From contig DATJMX010000001.1 of NCBI GenBank assembly GCA_035508495.1, forward strand, positions 167,734-231,733: DNA of 64,000 bases, given 5' to 3'. Each line of letters opens with the position of its first letter. Position 1 is the stretch's first letter. The DNA comes from Candidatus Binataceae bacterium (GTDB lineage Bacteria; Desulfobacterota; Binatia; Binatales; Binataceae). Both the position numbers and the translations under genes were made by a program. Below are positions 44,857 to 53,817 of the stretch, one piece after another. The notes under the pieces were generated by a model. The model was not told where the DNA came from, searched no databases, and worked only from the letters and a program-made list of their open reading frames with translations.

Positions 44857-45528
44857 ATGCCTAGATACGCCAATCCAAAACTCAAGGTCGCCGTCCATCA
44901 GATCCGTCGCGAGGAGATTGAGCTGGCGGCGCTGCGAATCGTCTGCAAGCGCGGATTTCCGGCCACCACTCTGCGCCAGGTTGCCAAGCAGGCAAAAGTT
45001 CCGCTATCGAACCTGCATTACTATTTCAGAGATAAAAGCGAACTGATGCAGTGCGTGATGCAGCATCTTTTCGATGGCATGCTGAGGGTCTTCGACCACA
45101 TCCGCGCTGCCGAATCGGATCCGGTGAAACGAATCGATCGCCTGCTTGAAACCTACCTCACGCGCACCACCGAGGACTGGCAGGCTTCCCTGGCATTCAT
45201 TGAATATTGGGCAGAGTGCGTACGCAAGGGAACGGTCGATAAATTCTATACGCAGGTTCAGTTTCGCTATAGCGAGCCGATTGCAGAGGCGCTACGCGAC
45301 GCTGGCGCAGAAGATCCGGAGCGCCACGCTCGCGCGTTGCTCGCCCTGATGACTGGTTACGACACGTTCTACTGGAGCAAACCCGCCGATCCTGAAGAAC
45401 GAGCGCAATTTCTCGAATTTGCCCGCATCCTGGTGCGACGTGCTATCGCGCACGGCCGTGCGAGGGTTCGACTCGTCAGGCGCGGGCAAGGGGAACGGAA
45501 AAACGATCGCTCAACTACGAAGGATTGA
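44857..45528 (+). CDS. TetR-family transcriptional repressor
   Basis: A 223-residue TetR/AcrR regulator. The HTH is RGFPATTLRQVAKQAKVPLS, followed by NLHYYFRDKSELMQCVMQHL, about residues 32-70, and the C-terminal ligand domain runs from about 90 to 205 (YLTRTTEDWQASLAFIEYWA). The form resembles BetI/FadR-like sensors of small organic ligands. It is the first gene of a same-strand row of oxygenase genes, with a candidate promoter and operator just upstream, so it probably represses itself and the cluster until an inducer binds. The inducer is unknown. Confidence 0.85.
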   Translation: MPRYANPKLKVAVHQIRREEIELAALRIVCKRGFPATTLRQVAKQAKVPLSNLHYYFRDKSELMQCVMQHLFDGMLRVFDHIRAAESDPVKRIDRLLETYLTRTTEDWQASLAFIEYWAECVRKGTVDKFYTQVQFRYSEPIAEALRDAGAEDPERHARALLALMTGYDTFYWSKPADPEERAQFLEFARILVRRAIAHGRARVRLVRRGQGERKNDRSTTKD

Positions 45529-45537
45529 TATGAATCT

Positions 45538-45762
45538 ATGCGATCGATTCGACATCCTTTGAGCGGTGCTTTGTACGACCTCGAGACAAACGACACGATT
45601 CGGGTGACCGGGCGCGATGGCAGAACGGGACTCTTTCGCGCCGACGGAACATATATCAGCGGGGAAATCTATTTCGCCGATCCTCACCTCTGTGGCTGGA
45701 TCGGCGGCCGTGATCGTTCGTCACGCTTGCGCCAAGCGCGATCGGATCGCGAGAAGACCTGA
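45538..45762 (+). CDS. Small conserved-looking protein of the oxygenase cluster
   Basis: A 74-residue protein with a regular beta-rich pattern: MRSIRHPLSGALYDL, TIRVTGRDGRTGLFRADGTY and GEIYFADPHLCGWIGG. It lies between the TetR gene (9 bp upstream) and the first Rieske oxygenase (36 bp downstream). Small proteins of this kind accompany Rieske oxygenases in actinobacterial gene clusters, but I cannot name a family. It may be an accessory or regulatory subunit. Confidence 0.6.
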   Translation: MRSIRHPLSGALYDLETNDTIRVTGRDGRTGLFRADGTYISGEIYFADPHLCGWIGGRDRSSRLRQARSDREKT

Positions 45763-45798
45763 ATCATAACCCTGAGAAAGGCCAGGCCGGAGAGCGAT

Positions 45799-47166
45799 AT
45801 GGCGGTTGCCAAAGATGCTGCGGACGATCGGCCGAACTGGCTGAGCTATCAGGCGCTGCTCGACACCGATACCCACCCAGTGCCCGAGTTCCTGCGCCGG
45901 GCTAATCCTGTCGATTTGCCGCCGTCTGAAATATCCATCGACCGCTACATATCGCGCGACTTTTTCGATCTCGAAGTGGAAAAGTTATGGAAGCGGGTTT
46001 GGCAAATGGCCTGTCGCGAAGAGGACATTCCGCATGTCGGCGACAATATCGTGTACGACATCGCGGGACTGTCGTTCATCGTGGTGCGGAGCGCCGTAAA
46101 CAGCTTCAAGGCCTTTTACAATGCCTGCCTTCATCGCGGTCGTCTGCTGCGCGAGTCGGGTAGCCTTCGCGCGACCGAACTGCGCTGTCCGTTTCACGGC
46201 TTCGCATGGAATATCGACGGCACGCTCAAGCATGTGCCTTGTCAGTGGGATTTTCCTCAAATTCGAGCATCCGAATGGTGTTTGCCCGAGGCAAAGGTCG
46301 GGACCTGGGGCGGCTTTGTTTTCATCAATCCGGATCAACAAGCCGAATCGCTCGACGATTTTATCGGACCGGAACTGACAGATCAGTTCCGGCGCTGGCC
46401 TCTCGAGCGTCGCTACAAGCAGGCTCACGTGGCGAAAATCCTGCGCTGTAACTGGAAAGTCGCGCAGGAAGCATTCATGGAGGCGTTCCACGTCGTCGCG
46501 ACCCATCCGCAGCTGTTGCCGGGCATTGGCGACGCGAATTCCCAGTACGACGTGTGGGGCAACTTTTCGCGCGCCATCACCGCGAACGGCACTCCCAGCC
46601 CGCACCTCCCTTGGAAGCCGACTGAACAGGAGATGTTCGACGCGATGGTCGATCGGCGCCTTGACGAACCGCCGCTTGTGGAAATCGGCGGCGGACTGAC
46701 GGCACGTTCGGCAGCTGCCATGGGCGGTCGCGAGCTGCTGCGGCCGACGCTCGGCTCTCACGTCGACGAATTGTCCGACGCCGAACTGGTCGACAGCTTC
46801 TACTACACATTGTTCCCGAACTTTCATCCCTGGGGCGCATACAACCGGATCGTTTATCGCTTCCGGCCCAACGGGACCGAGCTAGATCAGGCAATCATGG
46901 AATGCATGTATCTTTCGCCCTATCCGCCGGGTGAACGGCCCCCCTCGGCACCTGTCCATATGCTCGGGCCCGACGACGATTGGTGTGAGGCCCCCGAACT
47001 TGGCTTCCTCGCGCGCGTGTTCAATCAGGACACCTTCAATTTGTCGAAAGTGCAGTTAGGACTGAAGGCCACGCGGAAGAAGACGGTAACGCTGGCAAAT
47101 TACCAGGAGACCAAGATTCGCGCCTTTCATGACACGCTCTCCCGGTGGCTCGAGCGCGGCGACTGA
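45799..47166 (+). CDS. Rieske ring-hydroxylating oxygenase, large subunit 1
   Basis: A 455-residue Rieske non-haem iron oxygenase alpha subunit. The 2Fe-2S site is CLHRG (about residue 109) and CPFHGF (about 130); the mononuclear iron site has two histidines in EAFMEAFHVVATHPQLL (about 225-240) and a later Asp. Such enzymes add one or two oxygen atoms to aromatic or alicyclic substrates, using electrons from a reductase. No ferredoxin, reductase or small subunit lies beside it, so electrons must come from elsewhere. The C-terminal domain is long and includes HPWGAYNRIVYRFRP. Substrate unknown. Confidence 0.9.
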   Translation: MAVAKDAADDRPNWLSYQALLDTDTHPVPEFLRRANPVDLPPSEISIDRYISRDFFDLEVEKLWKRVWQMACREEDIPHVGDNIVYDIAGLSFIVVRSAVNSFKAFYNACLHRGRLLRESGSLRATELRCPFHGFAWNIDGTLKHVPCQWDFPQIRASEWCLPEAKVGTWGGFVFINPDQQAESLDDFIGPELTDQFRRWPLERRYKQAHVAKILRCNWKVAQEAFMEAFHVVATHPQLLPGIGDANSQYDVWGNFSRAITANGTPSPHLPWKPTEQEMFDAMVDRRLDEPPLVEIGGGLTARSAAAMGGRELLRPTLGSHVDELSDAELVDSFYYTLFPNFHPWGAYNRIVYRFRPNGTELDQAIMECMYLSPYPPGERPPSAPVHMLGPDDDWCEAPELGFLARVFNQDTFNLSKVQLGLKATRKKTVTLANYQETKIRAFHDTLSRWLERGD

Positions 47167-47198
47167 GTCGTACCAAGAGGGCCACAATCAGGCTGACC

Positions 47199-47678
47199 AT
47201 GGAAAACTACGAGGAAGTTTCAGATCTCACTCTGGCGGACGCCGATCGCGACGCGCTCCTGAAGATCCAAAACGAATGCGTCTTCTCCTGGCGCACCGCG
47301 GATGGATGGCCGATCGGGGTGGTGATGAGCTACGTCTGGTGCGACGGCAAGGTCTGGCTCACGGCGAGCAGCCAGCGGCCTCGGGTCAAAGCGGTGCGCC
47401 GCGACGATCGAGTTTCCGTGGCGATCTCCAGCGCCGGTACGCGAATGCCGGCGGCAACCGTAACCATAAAAGGCCGCTGCGCAATTCTCGACGATCTCGA
47501 AACGAAGCATTGGTTCTATCCGGCGCTCGCCGCAGCCCTGATTCCGGGTAACGAAAAACAGCAGGCCGGATTTGTGCGAATGCTCGATTCGCCACGGCGG
47601 ATCGTGATGCGTGTCACGCCCGAGCGCTTTATCACGTTCGACGGACGAAAGATGGGACAGCTCGGGATTAGCGGATGA
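47199..47678 (+). CDS. PNPOx-fold flavin/F420-binding protein
   Basis: A 159-residue split-barrel protein. It reads ALLKIQNECVFSWRTADGWP, then VWLTASSQRPRVKAVRRDDR and VSVAISSAG, the shape of pyridoxamine-phosphate-oxidase-like proteins that bind FMN, haem or F420. I start at ATG 47199; an upstream frame to 47145 overlaps the Rieske gene and adds only basic residues. It lies between the two Rieske oxygenase genes and could act on their product or as a partner. Confidence 0.75.
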   Translation: MENYEEVSDLTLADADRDALLKIQNECVFSWRTADGWPIGVVMSYVWCDGKVWLTASSQRPRVKAVRRDDRVSVAISSAGTRMPAATVTIKGRCAILDDLETKHWFYPALAAALIPGNEKQQAGFVRMLDSPRRIVMRVTPERFITFDGRKMGQLGISG

Positions 47679-47750
47679 CGAGCTATCTTCATGACTACTG
47701 CCTCCTGAATCCAAAGATAGTCAGTCTCCGGGTACCATAGGAGCCATACT

Positions 47751-48992
47751 ATGAGGCGTTCCGAATACTTGAACCTTGCGACGCGGTTGCTCGCGCATGT
47801 TAACAACGGGACGACTGATTCAGCAGACAACGTCAGGTACATCCCGGTTGAAAACTACGTCGATCCAGTACGATGGCAGCGCGAGGTGGACGCGATCTTC
47901 AAGCGGCTGCCACTGTTACTTGCCTTCACGTGCGAGATGCGGGAGCCGGGAAGCTACAAGTCCGTGGAGGTCGTTGGCGTCCCCGTTCTCATTGTGCGAG
48001 GGCAGGACGGTCGCGTGCGCGCATTCATCGGGGTGTGCTCTCATCGCGGTACAACGCTGACTGAAGAGGGTAGGGGCCGCTGCGAGCAATTTACGTGTCC
48101 TTATCACGGCTGGACTTATGACGATCGCGGCACGCTCGTGGGAGTCGCAGGCCGCCGCAAATTCGGCGAAATTGACGCAGGTTCTCGCGCTTTAACCGAG
48201 TTGCCAGCGGCCGAACGCGCCGGACTTATCTTCGTATCTCTCGCGGCCGGCGCAACGATCGATCTCGAGGATTACCTCGGCGGCATGCTTGCAGAACTCG
48301 AGTCATTCGGCATGGAGAACTGGCACCTCTACAAGCAAAACGAACTACCGACCTCCAACTGGAAGGTAGCGCACGACGGTTATCTCGAGGGCTATCACTT
48401 TTCTGTTCTCCATCCGCAGACGATCGCGCGACAGGTCATGACCAATATCATGACCTATGATTCATTCGGTCCGCACCAGCGAGTTGGGTTTCCCACCCAC
48501 AAGATTACCGATCTCAGGAACAGATCTCCCCACGAGTGGGAGCTCGAGGAAGGCATCACCGTTGTCCGCACTGTTTTTCCTAACGTGTCATTCGCCATTT
48601 CGGCCAAACATGGCGGAATGGTTTCGCAACTCTTCCCGGGGCCGGGTCCCGAAAAGTCGCGCACCATCCAGAACCACATCTATCCGAAAGCGCCGGCGAC
48701 CGACGAAGAACGGGCGATGATGGATGCCGCCGTCGCGCTGTTCATCAGCGCGGTACAGAACGAGGACAACTGGGTCTGCGCGAAGATCCAACGCGGTTTA
48801 TCGAGCGGCGGGAACAAAGATTTCGTTTTCGGCCGGAACGAGTTAGGGCTGCACCGCATGCATGACTGGATTCAGCATTACCTCGACGCAGCTGAAGCCG
48901 CGAAAGCGCACGAGGGCTCTGGCGAGTTATCTTCTATCCGCCCAAGCGGTGATGCAGGAGATCGCCAAACGATTGGCGGATTTCCTCGTTGA
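47751..48992 (+). CDS. Rieske oxygenase, large subunit 2
   Basis: A 413-residue Rieske oxygenase, distinct in sequence from the first. The iron-sulphur site is CSHRGTTL and CPYHGWTYD (about residues 94-120), and the iron-binding histidines are in DGYLEGYHFSVLHPQ (about 208-222). It resembles the group that acts on aromatic acids and demethylates substrates. Having two different oxygenase large subunits in one cluster suggests two oxidation steps on the same compound. The downstream ThuA-like gene starts 28 bp after the stop. Confidence 0.9.
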   Translation: MRRSEYLNLATRLLAHVNNGTTDSADNVRYIPVENYVDPVRWQREVDAIFKRLPLLLAFTCEMREPGSYKSVEVVGVPVLIVRGQDGRVRAFIGVCSHRGTTLTEEGRGRCEQFTCPYHGWTYDDRGTLVGVAGRRKFGEIDAGSRALTELPAAERAGLIFVSLAAGATIDLEDYLGGMLAELESFGMENWHLYKQNELPTSNWKVAHDGYLEGYHFSVLHPQTIARQVMTNIMTYDSFGPHQRVGFPTHKITDLRNRSPHEWELEEGITVVRTVFPNVSFAISAKHGGMVSQLFPGPGPEKSRTIQNHIYPKAPATDEERAMMDAAVALFISAVQNEDNWVCAKIQRGLSSGGNKDFVFGRNELGLHRMHDWIQHYLDAAEAAKAHEGSGELSSIRPSGDAGDRQTIGGFPR

Positions 48993-49020
48993 CGAAGTAG
49001 CCAGAGGTTCCAGGGCAACG

Positions 49021-49788
49021 ATGGCGGCGCAAAAAAAACACGAGCTCGCGAACTGTGTCCTGATCGTGGGTGGCAAGTACCACGATATTGACTTTGCCCG
49101 CCTCGAGTTCCTGAAGTTGCTGGCGGAGGATCAAGGCATTCGAGTTCGAGTCTTCGAAGACTACGCAAATATCAATGCTATTTCCGCGGCCGACTTTCTG
49201 CTCAGTTACACGTGCGACGTCATTCCGGGGCTGAAAGAGCAGGAACAGTTGCGATCCTTTGTGGAGCGAGGCGGACGCTGGTTTGCGCTGCATGGGACCA
49301 ACTCGATCCTGCGCTTTCTGAAGTCTGGAGAGGTCGATTGTCCCGATTGGGCGCCGCTTTTCATGCAGACGCTCGGCTCGATGTTCATCGCTCATCCGCC
49401 GATCGGGCCCTACCGCGTGGCGGTTGCCGATCCGAATGATCCGTTGGTGGCGGGCATCGAATCCTTCGATGCGACGGACGAACTCTACCTCACGAAGACC
49501 TACGGCAAGCTGCACGTTCTCCTCGACACGGAATTCGACGGTGAAGCCAGCGGCTTTGTAAGGCGTAATTGGCCAAGAGCCCGACACCCGGTCTTTTACG
49601 TCAACCATCTGGGTCAGGGCGGGGTGCTTTATCTGACGCTCGGCCACTGTCGCGGTCACTACGACATGCGCCCGCTGATGAACTGGTATCCAGAGATCGA
49701 GCGCGGAGCCTGGAACCTGCCTGTGTTCTACGAACTACTACGTCGCGGGATCAGCTGGGCCAAACAAGCGCCAGAGAGGGACCGATGA
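49021..49788 (+). CDS. ThuA-domain protein
   Basis: A 255-residue protein with a class I glutamine-amidotransferase-like fold. It starts ELANCVLIVGGKYHDIDFAR and has VERGGRWFALHGTNSILRF, DPLVAGIESFDATDELYL and ARHPVFYVNHLGQGGVLYLT followed by LGHCRGHYDMR, matching the ThuA/trehalose-utilisation family. Reactions of ThuA proteins are uncertain; some act on oxidised sugars, others in secondary catabolism. The start at 49021 lies just after the Rieske stop. Its stop overlaps the next start (ATGA). Confidence 0.82.
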   Translation: MAAQKKHELANCVLIVGGKYHDIDFARLEFLKLLAEDQGIRVRVFEDYANINAISAADFLLSYTCDVIPGLKEQEQLRSFVERGGRWFALHGTNSILRFLKSGEVDCPDWAPLFMQTLGSMFIAHPPIGPYRVAVADPNDPLVAGIESFDATDELYLTKTYGKLHVLLDTEFDGEASGFVRRNWPRARHPVFYVNHLGQGGVLYLTLGHCRGHYDMRPLMNWYPEIERGAWNLPVFYELLRRGISWAKQAPERDR

Positions 49789-49955
49789 CCACATCGACAT
49801 CGATCGCGAAACTGGGAGACGTAATGCAGATGGCTTATGTACCTGCGGACCTCGACCAGGCGTTGCGCTTTTGGACGAAGACTATAGGCGCCGGACCCTT
49901 CTTTGCGATTAACCACAGTTGGGACGGCAGTAACGAGGTACGCACACTGGGTTGA
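49785..49955 (+). pseudogene. N-terminal fragment of a VOC-family protein
   Basis: A 56-residue frame that starts with four-base overlap with the ThuA gene and reads VMQMAYVPADLDQALRFWTK then TIGAGPFFAINH, the typical first strand and helix of a VOC/glyoxalase protein. It stops after WDGSNEVRTLG, where the family usually continues for 100-150 residues. The NIPSNAP gene begins 41 bp later. A deletion between the two genes, or a nonsense mutation plus loss, would explain this. Confidence 0.6.
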
Positions 49956-49996
49956 GAGCGCGCAAATCATCAATATACGACATGGTGAGGTGCCCC

Positions 49997-50305
49997 ATGA
50001 GCTATTACCTTTTAGCCACACTAAAGGTGAAGTACGGGCAGCAGCGGAAATTCTACGAAGTGATGAGCCATCTCAAGCCGGTGCTTGAAAGGTCGGGATG
50101 GAAGCTGCTCGGAGCATACGAAAACTCAATTGGTCGACTGAACACTATCATCGATCTCTGGGAGATCGCCGATCCCAACGCAGTATCTTCCACGCTCGCG
50201 GCGGCCAGTAAGGACACTGACTTTGTTCAGTGGGCTACTCACCTCCCAGAGCTTCTGGAGGAGGAAGTCCTGCAAATAATGACAAAGGTTCCATACTCGC
50301 CATAG
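49997..50305 (+). CDS. NIPSNAP-family protein
   Basis: A 102-residue protein with a dimeric ferredoxin-like fold: YYLLATLKVKYGQQRKFYEV, then SGWKLLGAYENSIGRLNTII and LWEIADPNAVSS, matching the NIPSNAP family. Members are often next to degradation enzymes but their activity is not established. The ATG at 49997 follows GGTGAGG at a usual distance; an upstream ATG at 49952 adds a poor extension. It lies between the VOC remnant and the P450. Confidence 0.78.
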   Translation: MSYYLLATLKVKYGQQRKFYEVMSHLKPVLERSGWKLLGAYENSIGRLNTIIDLWEIADPNAVSSTLAAASKDTDFVQWATHLPELLEEEVLQIMTKVPYSP

Positions 50306-50431
50306 CAGTTAACGACGTCCTGCAGATCGAAAAAGGACCCGGCACGCAAATGGCCGACTCCGATTGCTACACGAACCGTTCGGTTTTGATCCGGTCAAGG
50401 CCCGGGGCTTGGCACGACCGCGGGGAAAATC

Positions 50432-51712
50432 ATGGCTGAATTACTGTCAGGAAAGCAGCATGAGGTGACCGTCGCGGGTCAGTCGCAATTGCCGTCGGAC
50501 TTCAATCCGCTTTCACCAGAGAACGTAGCGGACCCTTATCCCTTTTATCGCGCAATGCGCCAACATGCGCCGGTATACCAAGTGCCCGGCGTAGGATTCT
50601 TCATCGTCAGCCGTTACGCCGACATACATCACGTCCTGAGTCATCCCGAGATCTATAGTTCTCGTCAGCCGCCGGGGGTCAATCCGAGACCATCCGAGGC
50701 CGTGATGGAAATTCTGGCACAGGGCTATCCTCCGATGGACACGCTGCTGACCAACGATCCGCCTGCCCACTCGCGCTTCCGTGCTCTTGTCAACAAGGCA
50801 TTTTCAGCTCGCCGGGTCGCAACGCTCGAACCCAAAGTACGACAGATCGCCAATGCGCTGATCGATCGGTTTATCGGCGCCGGAAAGGTCGAACTGCTAA
50901 GTCAATTTGCGATCGGCCTTCCGCTGACGGTAATCGCCGACGCTCTCGGCGTGCCGCATTCCGACATGGAAGCCTTCAAGCGATGGTCGGACGACGCGGT
51001 CGCTCAGCTGGGAGGGATGATTGATCATCAGCGGCAGCTCGAATGCGCGCGCAGCTATATCGAGTTCCAACGTTACTTCGAGGCCAGGCTGGAGGAACGA
51101 ATGGCCACGCCGCGCGATGATTTGACCACCGATCTGCTCAATGCCCGGCTCGAGGGGACCAGGTCGCTCGACATCGCGGAGATGTTAAGCATCATTCAAC
51201 AATTGCTCGTCGCTGGGAACGAAACCACAACCAATCTGATCGCAAGCGCGATGCTGCTGCTGGTGCGCAATCCGGATCAGATGAAACTTGTGATCGACGA
51301 TCCCTCGCTCATCCCGAACATGATCGAAGAAGCACTGCGCCTCGAGTCTCCGGTGCAGGGTCTTTTCCGGCTGGCGAAGAGCGCCACCGAAATCGCGGGA
51401 GTGAAGATTCCCGAAGGAGCGCGGTTGGTCGTCATGTATGCTTCGGGAAATCGCGATGAGGCCGAATTTTCCGATCCGGATCGCTTCGATGTTCGCCGCG
51501 CCAACGCGAGGGATCATCTCGCGTTCGGTCAGGGCGAGCATTTTTGCATCGGCGCCGCACTGGCTCGCCTCGAGGCGCGGGTCGCTCTCGAAAGGCTCCT
51601 GGCTCGATTGCCCGACCTCCGCATCGCTGCCGGCAAGAATGACTTCGCCCACACGCCCAGCTTCATATTGCGGGGGCTGAAGGCGCTGCACCTCGAATTC
51701 AAGCCCGGCTAA
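50432..51712 (+). CDS. Cytochrome P450
   Basis: A 426-residue soluble bacterial P450. The I-helix has AGNETTTNLI (about residue 262) with the acid-alcohol pair, the K-helix ExxR is EALRLESP (about 300), and the haem-binding Cys is in FGQGEHFCIGAALARLEAR (about 372). It has the usual N-terminal DPYPFYRAMRQHAPVY. It resembles CYP families of soil bacteria that oxidise terpenes or steroids. It is the last gene of the TetR-led row; a redox partner gene is not present. Substrate is unknown. Confidence 0.93.
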   Translation: MAELLSGKQHEVTVAGQSQLPSDFNPLSPENVADPYPFYRAMRQHAPVYQVPGVGFFIVSRYADIHHVLSHPEIYSSRQPPGVNPRPSEAVMEILAQGYPPMDTLLTNDPPAHSRFRALVNKAFSARRVATLEPKVRQIANALIDRFIGAGKVELLSQFAIGLPLTVIADALGVPHSDMEAFKRWSDDAVAQLGGMIDHQRQLECARSYIEFQRYFEARLEERMATPRDDLTTDLLNARLEGTRSLDIAEMLSIIQQLLVAGNETTTNLIASAMLLLVRNPDQMKLVIDDPSLIPNMIEEALRLESPVQGLFRLAKSATEIAGVKIPEGARLVVMYASGNRDEAEFSDPDRFDVRRANARDHLAFGQGEHFCIGAALARLEARVALERLLARLPDLRIAAGKNDFAHTPSFILRGLKALHLEFKPG

Positions 51713-51778
51713 GGGCAGGAGGTGCAACACCCGGAAGAGCGTGGTCGCGCTCTGCTTCCTTGTGGACTCGTAATTGAA

Positions 51779-53323
51779 CTAGGAATTCTGCATCTGTTGC
51801 TGGAACGTGATCTCAATGAATTCCCCGGGATGCGTAACCGCGACCAACACCGTCACCCTTAAAATCCCCTCGACGACATCGTCGGCCGTCATCGTTTCTC
51901 CGAGCCCGCAGGAAACCGCGAAGGCGTCGTCAGGGGTCGCGCCGGCGAGACCGCCACGATTCCAGATTTCGATCAAAAAGTTGCGAATCATGCTCTTGAT
52001 CGTCACCCAGGTAGTGGAGACGTTGGGTTCGAAGGCATAGGCTTTGGCCGCCAGCTTGATCGACTGTTCGAGCATGATCATCGTGCGGCGCACGTTGATG
52101 TAGCGCCAATCGACGCTGTTGCCATCGAGCGTGCGCGCGCCCCAGACCAGCACTCCCTCGCCGCTGAAAAGACGGATCGCATTGATCGATTTGCCCTGTA
52201 CGTCGACGTTGAGGTCTTGCTGTTGCTCGGGCGAGATATTCACTGTCGGTGCGATCACCGAGTTCAAGCTGACGTTCGCCGGTGCTTTCCATACACCTGA
52301 GGTGCCATCGACCATTGAATAGATACCAGCCATCGCCGCCGACGGGGGCAACAGATTAAGTTGCCTTTTGATCTCGCTGAGAAGTTTGCTGAAGACGGGG
52401 CTCGATTCGACCAAGGTCTTATGGAGAAGTTGAGCGTTGTACTCTTCCGTCAACGTCTTCACTTCCGCGATGACATTGGGTCGTAAGGGCTTGCCATTCG
52501 GCTCCTGCGCGACCTCTACTGCTTCGGCCGTGAGAAGTGCGGTCAGATCGGTACTGTTCACTAAGCTGTAGTCGAAATCAGGATCCGTGTCCGCGACGAT
52601 GCTGGTGCGCAGCCAGGGAAAATAAGCTGCGCCAAAATCGAGGTAATTGGTTCCGATATCATTGCGAAATTGCGTGACGCAGTCCTCTTCGTTCGGATGC
52701 CAGTCCTCGAAGCCATTGTAGATGTCGAGGATGACGACGCGACTCTGCGTGTCCTTGCCGCAATGCATCAGCGCAGCCGCCTGCACATCCTGACAACCCG
52801 CCCGATCCAAACGGACCGCGTCCGGAATCACCACCATCGTCGGCTCCTGCTCTTTGAGCAGAAGCGTTATGCCATCGGTTAACTTTTTCGCCGTGATAGG
52901 TTCATCGTAAGTCCCTACCGAGACTATGTAGCAGGGGCCGCCGCCGTTCTGAAAGAACAGCAGCATGCTGTAGTACAGGAGAAAGCGCTCTTCGCTCTTC
53001 TGCGTGGCGGTGACAACATAGTCTATGTCGCCTAGCGAAAACGCCTTCTCCGGTGCGCGCGCCGCGGGTTGAGCGGGGGCCGAAGCCGCCGGTTGTTCGA
53101 TTGGCTTGACATTGAAGGTAGCCTTTGGCGATCCGCCGAAGTAGGTCAGAAATTCCGCCCTCGAGCTGATCCGCCATGGAACGTTTTTCAGTGACTTTCC
53201 CTTGTCATCCGCCTTTTCGGTGTAACCGATAAACGCTGGTACTGCAGTCGCGACCTCGACTACGGAATTGGGAAAGGCGTCTTTCTCGACAATATAGACG
53301 CCGGGGGGCTTTATCACTGCCAT
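51779..53323 (-). CDS. Contractile phage-tail-like sheath protein
   Basis: A 514-residue protein with the fold of contractile tail sheaths, seen in phages, R-type tailocins and extracellular contractile injection systems. The N-terminus reads PPGVYIVEKDAFPNSVVEV and then ATAVPAFIGYTEKAD, and the C-terminal domain has GEGVLVWGARTL, WRYINVRRTMIMLEQSIKLA, then FEPNVSTTWVTI and ending HPGEFIEITFQQQ. The ending matches injection-system sheaths more than phage ones. No tube, baseplate, spike or ATPase gene is found beside it, so it is an isolated sheath. It converges with the P450 gene. Confidence 0.88.
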   Translation of the reverse strand: MAVIKPPGVYIVEKDAFPNSVVEVATAVPAFIGYTEKADDKGKSLKNVPWRISSRAEFLTYFGGSPKATFNVKPIEQPAASAPAQPAARAPEKAFSLGDIDYVVTATQKSEERFLLYYSMLLFFQNGGGPCYIVSVGTYDEPITAKKLTDGITLLLKEQEPTMVVIPDAVRLDRAGCQDVQAAALMHCGKDTQSRVVILDIYNGFEDWHPNEEDCVTQFRNDIGTNYLDFGAAYFPWLRTSIVADTDPDFDYSLVNSTDLTALLTAEAVEVAQEPNGKPLRPNVIAEVKTLTEEYNAQLLHKTLVESSPVFSKLLSEIKRQLNLLPPSAAMAGIYSMVDGTSGVWKAPANVSLNSVIAPTVNISPEQQQDLNVDVQGKSINAIRLFSGEGVLVWGARTLDGNSVDWRYINVRRTMIMLEQSIKLAAKAYAFEPNVSTTWVTIKSMIRNFLIEIWNRGGLAGATPDDAFAVSCGLGETMTADDVVEGILRVTVLVAVTHPGEFIEITFQQQMQNS

Positions 53324-53335
53324 TTCGGTTTCTCC

Positions 53336-53632
53336 CTAAGCGGCTGGAGTTGGGCGTTCGGCCCGGATTTCTGCGCCGGAACCTTGGTAGGCGCGACATT
53401 CTAAACACCGAATTCGGCCAAACTGGCAACACTCATCGTTATGAATCGTTACAGTTTCCGCTCTGGATACTCTGGTAAGGCCTGAAGCGCTCCCAATCTT
53501 GAACGCTGGCAGTCCTTCGTTGCGAATCAGAGAGCGAATCGTCAATCGAGTGACGCAGAGAAATTTGACGGTTTCGCTCACCGTCATCACCGGCGTAGCG
53601 TCGGCGATCGCCGATTTAGTGGAAACCTTCAC
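53336..53632 (-). CDS. Excisionase-like HTH protein with cysteine-rich tail
   Basis: A 98-residue protein. Residues 16-55 form an excisionase/MerR-type HTH (MTVSETVKFLCVTRLTIRSL then NEGLPAFKIG), the kind that binds a DNA attachment site or promoter. After about residue 50 the family usually continues with an arginine-rich strand, but here the protein continues with HNDECCQFGRIRCLECRAYQ, a cluster of four cysteines. Either this is a variant with a metal-binding tail or the gene has been frameshifted. It sits 12 bp upstream of the sheath gene on the same strand and may regulate it. Confidence 0.5.
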   Translation of the reverse strand: MKVSTKSAIADATPVMTVSETVKFLCVTRLTIRSLIRNEGLPAFKIGSASGLTRVSRAETVTIHNDECCQFGRIRCLECRAYQGSGAEIRAERPTPAA

Positions 53633-53817
53633 GGCTTCGGCCGCTTGGCCAGGAGCGGCGGCTCACGATGGCGCGTCAGAAGGTGACGGATGATCCCCTG
53701 CCGACACTCGAATTCCGCCCTGCGATGAGGACGGCGATAGGGCGGTTGCGCCTCTGCCTGGTTCGCGAGACCGATTGCGGTCTCGGCCAGCTCTTTCCTT
53801 TCCGGATATGAGCTCAC
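53629..53817 (-). CDS. Small basic protein upstream of the HTH gene
   Basis: A 62-residue protein starting at a GTG (SSYPERKELAETAIGLANQA) that overlaps the stop of the upstream remnant in a GTGA arrangement and overlaps the HTH gene start by four bases. Such tight coupling suggests translation, but no family is recognised. It is rich in arginine and proline in its second half. Confidence 0.4.
   Translation of the reverse strand: MSSYPERKELAETAIGLANQAEAQPPYRRPHRRAEFECRQGIIRHLLTRHREPPLLAKRPKP

Noticed and set aside
44647..44898. Antisense small frames upstream of the TetR gene
   Set aside because: Two overlapping frames with no family match and no ribosome binding site; they overlap the candidate promoter.
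51779..53323. Complete injection system or tailocin
   Set aside because: Only the sheath is present; no tube, baseplate, spike or ATPase gene is nearby.
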